From Candidatus Parcubacteria bacterium (GTDB taxonomy: Bacteria > Patescibacteriota > Minisyncoccia > Minisyncoccales > Staskawiczbacteraceae), in the NCBI GenBank assembly GCA_019658985.1, contig JAIFWS010000018.1:1-22938 (forward strand): a DNA stretch of 22,938 bases. The letters run 5' to 3'. The notes under the pieces are model-generated. The model was given only the letters and a program-made list of their open reading frames with translations. It had not been told where the DNA came from and did no database searches. This document shows positions 6,505-12,822 of the stretch, piece by piece (within the stretch, counting starts at the first letter, position 1; every line of letters starts with the position of its first letter). The position numbers and the translations under genes were made by a program.

Positions 6505-7406
6505 TCCACAAACCAGTCCTTGTAAAAGAAGTATTAGAATATCTTGCTCCCAAACCTGGTGAGAATATGATTGACGCGACCGTCGGGCAGGCAGGGCACA
6601 CATTGCTGATATTGGAGAAGACCGGCCCGGATGGAGAAATATTAGGGATTGACCTGGACCAAAAGCAGATAGAAAACAGCCGCGTGAGGACAGAGCGGGA
6701 CAGGGAAAGGGTGATCCTGGTACATGATTCGTATGCCAACGTGAAAGAAATTGTTGAAAGGGAACATTTTAAACCGGTAAACGGGATGCTGATGGACCTG
6801 GGATATTCTTCCTGGCAGATTGAAAATTCGAATAAAGGATTTTCTTTTTCCAAGGATGAGCCCTTGGACATGCGCTATAACCTGGAAAATCCGGTGACGG
6901 CCAGAAAGATAGTGAACGAATATCCGGAAGCGGAAATTAAAAAGATTTTAGATGAGTACGGAGAAGAAATATTCGCGGGAAAAATCGCTAAGAAGATCAT
7001 TGAAGAAAGAAAATTCGCGCCGATTGAAAGCACATTTCAGCTTAAAAGTTTAATAGAAGAAGTGGTTCCTAAAAAGTTGCAGCACGGACGGATTCATTGT
7101 GCGACAAAATCATTCCAAGCCTTAAGAATTGCGGTCAACGGAGAGCTGGATACCCTGGAAAAAGCTCTGCCTGACGCGTTGTCGGTCCTGGAGCCGGGGG
7201 GGAGATTGGTCGTGATTTCATTTCATTCGCTGGAAGACCGGATCGTCAAGGATTTTTTCAAAGAAGCAGAAAAAGAAAAAAGCATAAAAATACTAACTAA
7301 AAAACCGGTTACCGCGTCAGAGGAGGAGCTTATGGCAAATCCCCGGGCACGATCGGCAAAATTGCGCGCAATAATAAAAAACGGGAAAGTAGAAGTTAGA
7401 AAATAG
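6501..7406 (+). CDS. rsmH: RsmH, 16S rRNA (cytosine-1402 N4) methyltransferase
   Basis: 301 aa, normal for the family. The product methylates C1402 of 16S rRNA using S-adenosylmethionine. Visible signatures are the HKPVLVKEVLEYL opening, the SAM-binding DATVGQAGHT (family usually D-x-T-x-G-x-GGH) and GIDLDQ, the MDLGYSSWQ segment, MRYN, FQALRIAVN and the terminal SFHSLEDRIVK. ATG 6501 overlaps the mraZ stop, and AGGA lies 2 nt before the ATG. The stop at 7406 falls inside the left arm of a palindromic repeat, so the 3' end of the gene contributes to that structure. Confidence 0.95.
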   Translation: MIHKPVLVKEVLEYLAPKPGENMIDATVGQAGHTLLILEKTGPDGEILGIDLDQKQIENSRVRTERDRERVILVHDSYANVKEIVEREHFKPVNGMLMDLGYSSWQIENSNKGFSFSKDEPLDMRYNLENPVTARKIVNEYPEAEIKKILDEYGEEIFAGKIAKKIIEERKFAPIESTFQLKSLIEEVVPKKLQHGRIHCATKSFQALRIAVNGELDTLEKALPDALSVLEPGGRLVVISFHSLEDRIVKDFFKEAEKEKSIKILTKKPVTASEEELMANPRARSAKLRAIIKNGKVEVRK

Positions 7407-7465
7407 AAAATAGAATCGCGACGTTTCGCAATTCTAGATTCTACTTTCTAGATTCTAGATTCTAA
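7388..7465 (+). repeat. Imperfect palindromic repeat, copy 1 (rsmH/ftsL-like spacer)
   Basis: The left arm is built from repeated AGAAAATAG units ending in TAGAATCGCGA, the right arm from TCGCAATTCTA followed by TAGATTC/TACTTTC units. The centre pairs as TAGAAT/ATTCTA plus GCGA/TCGC around CGTT. The left arm includes the last six codons of rsmH. Copy 2 with the same arms lies at 7833-7919. Confidence 0.8.
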
Positions 7466-7469
7466 TATT

Positions 7470-7826
7470 ATGTCAACAGCAGCATTGCGTTTACAGGCCC
7501 GGGCAATACAAAATAAGGTTACCGTCCTTAGTGCCATCAATTTGAATTGGAGATTGATTTACTTTATGGCATTTATGTGTTCCCTGGCTATGTTGCTGTT
7601 GTATATCTTCGGGATCAACGCATTGACACAGGGGACTTATACGATTAAAAATTATAATAAAGAAGTAAAAAGCCTTCTGGCTGAAAACAGGAATCTGCAA
7701 ATTGACGCGAACCAGACCAGCTACCTGGGATTGACCCAGCAAAAAGCCCAAGAGCTCAATTTCCAAAAAAGTACCAATATAACTTACGTGCACGTGTTGC
7801 AGGATTCCTTCGCTAAAGCCGACTAA
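7470..7826 (+). CDS. FtsL-like small division protein
   Basis: 118 aa: a cytoplasmic N-terminus, one membrane helix at about residues 28-49, and an extracytoplasmic segment (residues 58-95) with the heptad-like, charged look of a short coiled coil. FtsL has this architecture and is normally encoded between rsmH and ftsI, as here. In the divisome it forms a complex with FtsB/DivIC and FtsQ and helps activate septal FtsWI. FtsL sequences are poorly conserved, so the call rests on position and architecture. It starts at ATG 7470 without a Shine-Dalgarno, right after the palindromic repeat. Confidence 0.75.
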   Translation: MSTAALRLQARAIQNKVTVLSAINLNWRLIYFMAFMCSLAMLLLYIFGINALTQGTYTIKNYNKEVKSLLAENRNLQIDANQTSYLGLTQQKAQELNFQKSTNITYVHVLQDSFAKAD

Positions 7827-7832
7827 AATTGA

Positions 7833-7919
7833 GAAAATAGAAGTTAGAAAATAGAAAATAGAAAATAGAATCGTGGCGCTTTGTATTCTAGACTCTACTT
7901 TCTACTTTCTAGATTCTAG
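7833..7919 (+). repeat. Imperfect palindromic repeat, copy 2 (ftsL-like/ftsI spacer)
   Basis: Same design as 7388-7465: AGAAAATAG units on the left, TACTTTC/TAGATTC units on the right. The centre TAGAAT...ATTCTA encloses TCGTGGCGCTTTG, where copy 1 has TCGCGACGTTTCG. All four differences in this 13-nt core are transitions. Confidence 0.8.
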
Positions 7920-7922
7920 CAT

Positions 7923-9644
7923 ATGAAGTATTGGCGGTTGACGTTATTATTATGTTTATTTTTTATTGCGGCCATCGGCATTGTGGGCCGCTTATTTTAT
8001 TTGCAGGTGGCAGGCCACAAATTTTATTCAGCCCTGGCGCTCGGCCAGCAGGTGGGGTTTGCCGAAGTGGAGGGGGCGCGCGGCGAAGTATTTTCTGAAA
8101 ACAGCCGCGAGAGCCATGGCGCCGCAAATACCGGGGAATTAAAAAGCCTGGCCATTAATAAAGATAACTGGCTGGTTTCGGCGGTTCCGAAAAAAATAAA
8201 AGATAAGGAAACGGCGGCAACATTGCTGGCGGCGGCGATCGGCCAATCAGCAGAATCGATTTTGGAAAAGTTCGGAAAATCCGATTCCTATGTGATTATC
8301 AAAAAAGATCTGACTGACGAACAAATGCTTGCCGTGAGGGATTTAAAAGTTGATGGCATTCCTATTGATGGCGTTTCTTTGGAAAGTTCTTCGGGCGTTT
8401 ATTATCCGCAGGGCGGCCTGGCCGCGCAGGTGATCGGATTTTTCGGCGGTAATCAAAAAGGCCAATATGGAATTGAAGGGTACTATGATGAGATCCTGCG
8501 GGGAAAGCAAGGCGTCCAGGAGCAGAAGAAGGGATTGGATGCCATCGATATGACGCCGACGGCAGATTTGGACGGTTCGGATATTTATTTGACCCTGGAT
8601 TATAACATCCAGTTCCAGGCGGAAGCATTGTTAAAAGAAGCCCATGAAAAAATCGACATAGAATCGGGGCAGATTATTGTCATGAAGCCCGATTCGGGGA
8701 GGATTTTGGCGCTCGCCAATTATCCCTTGTTCGATTTGAATAATTATTCAAAGCAGACGAACCTGGGTATTTTCCAAAATGGCGCGATTCAGAAATTATT
8801 CGAACCAGGTTCTGTTTTTAAACCTTTCACCATGGCGATGGCGCTCCAGGAAAAAAAAATAACTCCCGAAAGCACCTTTACTGATACTGGATCGGTGAAA
8901 ATCGGTCCGGACACGGTTTCTAACTTCAACCATGAAAAATACGGCTTGCAGAAAATGTCGGGAATCTTGGAAAAATCCATCAACACGGGGGCAGTGTATC
9001 TTTCCCAATTAATTGCGCACGAAACATTTGCAAACTATCTTGACGCACTGGGATTTGATGATAAAACCGGTGTTGCGCTGCAAGGGGAAGTTGGGTCCCA
9101 GAATAATTTGCTTAAAAACGGGTCGGCATTCGGCTTTGCCACCGCTTCTTTCGGCCAGGGTATTGAAATGACGCCGCTGCAGTTGGTCCGGGCATTTTCC
9201 GTATTCGCCAATGGGGGGAAAATACCGAAGCCTTACATCGTGGAAAAAATCGTCCACGGGGCGGAGCAGGAAGTCACCAAGCCCGTGATTTCCGGGCAGG
9301 TTATCTCGCCGCAGACCGCCAGCCAGGTGACGACGATGCTGATTAATGTGGTTGACCGCGGATTCGGAGACGGGGCAAAAATCCCCGGCTACTATTTGGC
9401 AGGGAAAACGGGGACTGCTGAAGTCGCTTTTGAAGGCAAAAAAGGATATTATACCGACAGGACGATTCAGAGTTTTATCGGGTTCGGACCGGCGCTTAAA
9501 CCGGAATTTTTAATTTTAGTGAAATTAGATAATCCAAAAGTGCCAAAGTCCGCGTTGTCAGCTGTGCCAATATTTAAAAAACTTTCACAATACATTATTA
9601 ATTATTGGCAAATACCGCCGGATTACGACGTCGCCAGCAAATAA
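7923..9644 (+). CDS. ftsI: FtsI/PBP2-type penicillin-binding transpeptidase
   Basis: 573 aa. An N-terminal membrane anchor (about 5-26) is followed by a PBP dimer domain (about 45-190) and a transpeptidase domain (about 230-560). All three active-site motifs are present: SVFK with nucleophile S297 and K300, SIN at 352-354, and KTG at 495-497 in AGKTGTAEV. The product cross-links septal peptidoglycan in the divisome. Its place after rsmH and an ftsL-like gene supports the division (FtsI) rather than the elongation paralogue. No PASTA domains are seen. The cluster ends here: murE, mraY, murD and ftsW do not follow. ATG 7923 has no Shine-Dalgarno and follows palindromic repeat copy 2 directly. 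Confidence 0.93.
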   Translation: MKYWRLTLLLCLFFIAAIGIVGRLFYLQVAGHKFYSALALGQQVGFAEVEGARGEVFSENSRESHGAANTGELKSLAINKDNWLVSAVPKKIKDKETAATLLAAAIGQSAESILEKFGKSDSYVIIKKDLTDEQMLAVRDLKVDGIPIDGVSLESSSGVYYPQGGLAAQVIGFFGGNQKGQYGIEGYYDEILRGKQGVQEQKKGLDAIDMTPTADLDGSDIYLTLDYNIQFQAEALLKEAHEKIDIESGQIIVMKPDSGRILALANYPLFDLNNYSKQTNLGIFQNGAIQKLFEPGSVFKPFTMAMALQEKKITPESTFTDTGSVKIGPDTVSNFNHEKYGLQKMSGILEKSINTGAVYLSQLIAHETFANYLDALGFDDKTGVALQGEVGSQNNLLKNGSAFGFATASFGQGIEMTPLQLVRAFSVFANGGKIPKPYIVEKIVHGAEQEVTKPVISGQVISPQTASQVTTMLINVVDRGFGDGAKIPGYYLAGKTGTAEVAFEGKKGYYTDRTIQSFIGFGPALKPEFLILVKLDNPKVPKSALSAVPIFKKLSQYIINYWQIPPDYDVASK

Positions 9645-9679
9645 AAAAAGAACCCCTCTTGCATTATGCTTGGGGGGTT
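9642..9679 (-). terminator. Terminator of the 172-aa minus-strand gene, probably bidirectional
   Basis: On the minus strand AACCCCCC pairs with GAGGGGTT (8 pairs including one G-T) and runs into CTTTTTTTATT. The 5' arm contains the last Thr-Pro codons of the minus-strand gene, and the stop codon lies in the loop. The same hairpin directly follows ftsI and could also end that transcript, with a shorter T run. Confidence 0.75.
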
Positions 9680-10182
9680 TCAGATTGCGGCGGGCGTCGG
9701 CGAACGAAGACGAACCGGTAGGCGTGAGGCCAGTGGCGCCGGGCAGCGATGGCACTCAGCCATTGACCGTGTTCATCGCGCTCCACGAGAAACACGCGCA
9801 AAATGCCATCCGCGTCGGCAATCGGCTCCATGCCGATAAACAGCCACTCGTGGTCCGGTTGATTCTGGTGCCACAGGCGCAGTTTTGGGCCGACTTCTGC
9901 TGGACACAGCTCTAGTCCAGCCGCCTTGGCAGCGACGTAGATTCGTTCCAGAGTGGCGAAGCCGCCGAGGCCCGTCAACTCCTCGACACTTGCGACTACC
10001 AGATCGACTTCCTCGGCGGTCGCGCTGAGGGCGACCTTTCCCAAAATTTCGTTGGCCCAGTCGCTGATTTTCATCGCATCGTGTGCGAGACTGCGCCGGA
10101 CATCATCGGCGTTGGCGGGGCCGGTGCCGAGATTAATGGTCGCGAATACCTTTAATTCGGTGGTCCGCTGATGTAAGGACAC
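9664..10182 (-). CDS. Unknown soluble 172-aa protein, GC-rich cassette gene
   Basis: The GTG start at 10182 is supported by AAGGAG (10191-10196) 8 nt upstream. No family is recognised with confidence. Residues 1-90 are mainly helical (DVRRSLAHDAMKISDWA, ATLERIYVAAKAAG). From 91 on there is a likely beta domain (ELCPAEVGPKLRL, EWLFIGMEPIADADG, RVFLVERDEHGQWL) ending in a basic FVFVRRRPP tail. I have a vague recollection of CPR proteins with a similar CPAEVGPKLRL / GMEPI-D-DG core. There is no signal peptide or membrane span. It has its own consensus promoter and terminator, and its composition is richer in GC than ftsI or the permease on either side. It lies between ftsI and tRNA-Glu, read towards ftsI. 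Confidence 0.8.
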   Translation of the reverse strand: MSLHQRTTELKVFATINLGTGPANADDVRRSLAHDAMKISDWANEILGKVALSATAEEVDLVVASVEELTGLGGFATLERIYVAAKAAGLELCPAEVGPKLRLWHQNQPDHEWLFIGMEPIADADGILRVFLVERDEHGQWLSAIAARRHWPHAYRFVFVRRRPPQSETPQA

Positions 10183-10250
10183 GGTTTTTTCTCCTTCTGG
10201 GGTTCTGCTTCTTATGCGATGCCAGCATTGGCAGTCGTGATGCTATCATT

Positions 10251-10279
10251 TTATTAACATCTAAGGTAATGATTGTCAA
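10251..10279 (-). promoter_or_regulatory. Promoter of the 172-aa minus-strand gene
   Basis: On the minus strand a perfect -35 TTGACA (10274-10279), 17-nt spacer, -10 TAATAA (10251-10256). The leader is about 60 nt and contains a small hairpin (TGCCA/TGGCA at 10220-10233). Confidence 0.65.
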
Positions 10280-10287
10280 TTACTAAC

Positions 10288-10311
10288 CAAAAACCGCCCG
10301 AAGGGCGGTTT
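10288..10311 (-). terminator. Terminator after tRNA-Glu
   Basis: On the minus strand AAACCGCCC pairs with GGGCGGTTT around TTC, then TT. It sits 15 nt downstream of the tRNA-Glu 3' end and just before the next promoter on that strand. Confidence 0.85.
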
Positions 10312-10325
10312 AAGTGCAAACGAGG

Positions 10326-10400
10326 CGCTCCCATGGGGATTTGAACCCCAGTTACATGGATGAGAACCATGCGTCCTGGACCGGGCTAGACGATGGGAGC
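10326..10400 (-). tRNA. tRNA-Glu (CTC)
   Basis: Acceptor GCTCCCA pairs with TGGGAGC, discriminator G. The D arm reads TCGTCTAG...CCAGGAC, typical of bacterial tRNA-Glu. The anticodon stem CATGG/CCATG encloses TTCTCAT with anticodon CTC (Glu, codon GAG). The T arm is GGGGTTCAAATCCCC. CCA is not encoded. A terminator follows on the same strand. Confidence 0.93.
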
Positions 10401-10412
10401 GTGCGCTTCGCT

Positions 10413-10498
10413 AAATGCAAAATCTAAAGATCAAAGTTTAAAATTAAGATGTCGCCAAGTGGTGGTCATTTTTAATTTTAAATTGTCATTTTGCATTT
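10413..10498 (+). repeat. AT-rich imperfect palindrome
   Basis: ATGCAAAAT...CAA..TTTAAAATTAA on the left pairs with TTAATTTTAAATTG..ATTTTGCAT on the right, with a central GATGTCGCCAAGTGGTGG. It resembles in design the two palindromes in the dcw cluster but differs in sequence. It and the element at 10580-10653 fill most of the 313-nt gene-free stretch 10401-10713. Confidence 0.7.
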
Positions 10499-10579
10499 TG
10501 ATTTTTGCACTTTGAATTAATCTCAATCTACCACAAAATATTTTTTTATCCTAGCATCACTTTAGATTTTCGTCTCTTT

Positions 10580-10653
10580 TGTCATCCCCGGCTGGAACGG
10601 GGATCCAGAGTGTTCGTATTTATCCTGGATTCCCGCTTTCGCGGGAATGACAA
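10580..10653 (+). repeat. REP/dRS3-like double-hairpin repeat
   Basis: Outer TGTCAT and ATGACA pair. Inside are two hairpins: CCCCG/CGGGG, and ATTCCC-N8-GGGAAT with CGC/GCG. ATCCAG in the first half is complementary to CTGGAT in the second. The ATTCCC-N8-GGGAAT core is the pattern of neisserial dRS3 repeats and of similar dispersed repeats in many genomes. It stands just upstream of the permease promoter. Confidence 0.75.
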
Positions 10654-10678
10654 GGGGGAGTGTGCTGGTTTTATCCAA

Positions 10679-10707
10679 TTGCGGGTTTTTAGCGGACGCG
10701 GTAAAAT
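10679..10707 (+). promoter_or_regulatory. Promoter of the transporter operon, leaderless arrangement
   Basis: -35 TTGCGG (10679-10684), 17-nt spacer, -10 TAAAAT (10702-10707). The ATG of the permease is only 6 nt downstream of the -10, so the transcript should begin at or very near the start codon. Confidence 0.6.
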
Positions 10708-10713
10708 GAATAA

Positions 10714-11844
10714 ATGAAATCTTTGTTTCGTCACTATATTCTTCCGATTGCCACGCTTTCCAGCGGTATCATCGGAGTCGGTTTCCTGTCGCTGCCATAC
10801 ATTACACTGAAAGTCGGAATTATCCCGATGATTTTTTATTTTATCGTACTGACGGCGATGGTAGCATCTGTTAATATTATTTTTGCGAAAATAACGTTGA
10901 GAACGCCGGATTTTAAACGATGGCCGGGGTTTGTTGAGCATTATTTCGGCCGGTTGCCTAAAAAAATAATTTTAGTGACCTATACGGCCGGGGGAATGGG
11001 GGTGATGCTGGTCTATTTGATTATTGGAAGCCAATTTTTATCAATTGTATTCGGGCCTATTTTCGGCGGAAGCGCCTTTGTATATTTATTAATCTATCTT
11101 GCCGGAGCCGGAGTCTGCATTTATTTTGGAGTGAAGGCGATTTCGCGGGTTGATTTTCTGGCGCTCTTGCTGGTCGCGGCTATCATCTTTTTGATCACCA
11201 TTAAAGGAGTTTCACATATCAATCTTTCAAATATCACATTATTCGGGGATGAGGGGATCGGCGCCTTGCGGAAAAACTGGTTACTGCCGTATGGCGCGCT
11301 ATTATTTTCATTATGGGGAGCGGGATTTATCCCTGAAATAGAGGAAATGGTGCGCGGAAATAAGAAATCACTCAAAAAAATAATCGTTATTTCTACTTTT
11401 ATTACCGCCACTTTTTATTTCTTATTTACGGTCTTGGTATTATCAATCACCGGCACCGGCACGACAGAATCAGCATTGGTGGGTTTGGAAGGCCCATTGG
11501 GCCCCGGCCTGGTTTCTGTGGCGCTTTGCATGGGGATTATCACCACTTTTATCGCCTTTGTTGCCGAAGGCCTTCTTTTGAAGAAGATTTTCATGTATGA
11601 CATGGGGCAGAAAGAATTTCCCTCGTGGGTGGTGGTGTGCGCCGGACCATTGGCATTATTTTTGCTGGGATTTAATTCCTTCGTTTCCATTATTTCTTTT
11701 GTGGGCGGAGTGATGCTTTCCATTGATGGCATTTTGATTTTATTGATGTATAAAAAAATCGGCGGCAGGAGTATCATCCTGTACCCGATGGTATTGATTT
11801 TTATTTTGGGGATCGCCTACGAACTAGTATATTTTATAAAATAA
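10714..11844 (+). CDS. Amino-acid permease of the APC/AAAP superfamily
   Basis: A 376-aa inner-membrane protein with about 11 hydrophobic helices. Its opening (LPIATLSSGIIGVGFLSLPY) is the helix-1 signature of AAAP and Trp/Tyr-permease-type transporters, with the unwound GIIGVG glycine stretch that binds the substrate backbone. LFSLWGAGFIPEIEEMVRG in helix 6 is also characteristic. Import of amino acids fits an organism expected to depend on scavenging, but the substrate cannot be read from the sequence. ATG 10714 has no Shine-Dalgarno and lies 6 nt from the promoter -10. The exchanger gene follows after 15 nt and is probably in the same transcript. Confidence 0.88.
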   Translation: MKSLFRHYILPIATLSSGIIGVGFLSLPYITLKVGIIPMIFYFIVLTAMVASVNIIFAKITLRTPDFKRWPGFVEHYFGRLPKKIILVTYTAGGMGVMLVYLIIGSQFLSIVFGPIFGGSAFVYLLIYLAGAGVCIYFGVKAISRVDFLALLLVAAIIFLITIKGVSHINLSNITLFGDEGIGALRKNWLLPYGALLFSLWGAGFIPEIEEMVRGNKKSLKKIIVISTFITATFYFLFTVLVLSITGTGTTESALVGLEGPLGPGLVSVALCMGIITTFIAFVAEGLLLKKIFMYDMGQKEFPSWVVVCAGPLALFLLGFNSFVSIISFVGGVMLSIDGILILLMYKKIGGRSIILYPMVLIFILGIAYELVYFIK

Positions 11845-11859
11845 TTTTAAATTCACACG

Positions 11860-12822
11860 ATGGTTTGGTATCTTTTCGTCATTATTTTTATTGTTTCCTG
11901 CTTGGTCCTTTCCTGGCTTTCTTCGCGCCTGGTCACATCAATGGTTTCAGTGGCCCACTATTTGCGCTGGAGGGAATTTATCGTAGCTTTTTTCGTCATG
12001 GCGTTTGCCGCTTCACTGCCCAACTTATTTGTTGATTTGAGCGCCGCGTTTCATGGCATCCCGGAATTGGCGTTCGGTGATATTATCGGGGGAAACCTGG
12101 TTGATTTGACCCTGGTGATGGGAATTGCGATTTTGTTTAGCAAGCGCGCCATTTCTACCGAAAGCGATATGGTCCAGAAAAGCGCTATTTTTACAGCTAT
12201 TATCGCCGTATTGCCCCTGCTACTGGTGTTGGATAGTAGTTTAGGGAGAATTGACGGTTTGATATTAATCTCTGCCTTTGTCGCTTATTCTATCTGGATT
12301 TTTTCCAAGAAAGAACGGTTTAAAAAGAATTATCGCAGTCCGGATAAGAATCCGGTAGCGGGATTTAAGGGATTTCTATCCAATCTTGTTAAAATCAGCT
12401 TTTTGTTGCTGTTGCTGCTGGTGGCGTCGCAAGCAGTAGTGGCTTCAGCGCAATTTTTCTCCCAGGTGATGGGGGTTTCGATTGCGCTGGTCGGTATTTT
12501 GATTGTGAGCATTGGAAATGCTTTCCCGGAAGGATATTTTTCCATCATCTCCGCAAGAAAAGAGGAGAATTGGCTCTTACTAGGGGATCTGATGGGGTCG
12601 GTGATCGTGTGTTCTACCTTGGTGCTCGGGATTGTCGCATTAATTTTCCCCTTTACGATTACTGATTTTTCCCCATTCTTAATCGCCAGGATATTTTTGA
12701 TTGTGGGGTCGCTAGCCGCCTTGATTTTCATCCGAAGCGGCCGGAAAATCACTAAAAAAGAAGGGATATTGCTATTGCTGATCTATATTGTTTTCCTGAT
12801 CGCTGAAATTTTAATTAAATGA
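11860..12822 (+). CDS. Sodium/calcium-exchanger-family (CaCA) membrane protein with altered ion site
   Basis: 320 aa with about 10 membrane helices in two inverted halves joined by a basic loop (about 148-170). Both alpha repeats are recognisable: AASLPNLFVD then GDIIGGNLVD in the first half, GNAFPEGYFS then GDLMGSVIVC in the second. In this family each repeat normally carries a Glu in S/T-L/x-P-E. Here the first copy has N55 in place of Glu and the second keeps E224. In the second G-S-x-x motif the position usually Asn or Asp is Val. Classical Ca2+ coordination is therefore probably reduced and the transported ion may differ. The gene overlaps the P-type ATPase start by 4 nt (ATGA), suggesting coupled synthesis and a shared role in cation homeostasis. 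Confidence 0.85.
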   Translation: MVWYLFVIIFIVSCLVLSWLSSRLVTSMVSVAHYLRWREFIVAFFVMAFAASLPNLFVDLSAAFHGIPELAFGDIIGGNLVDLTLVMGIAILFSKRAISTESDMVQKSAIFTAIIAVLPLLLVLDSSLGRIDGLILISAFVAYSIWIFSKKERFKKNYRSPDKNPVAGFKGFLSNLVKISFLLLLLLVASQAVVASAQFFSQVMGVSIALVGILIVSIGNAFPEGYFSIISARKEENWLLLGDLMGSVIVCSTLVLGIVALIFPFTITDFSPFLIARIFLIVGSLAALIFIRSGRKITKKEGILLLLIYIVFLIAEILIK

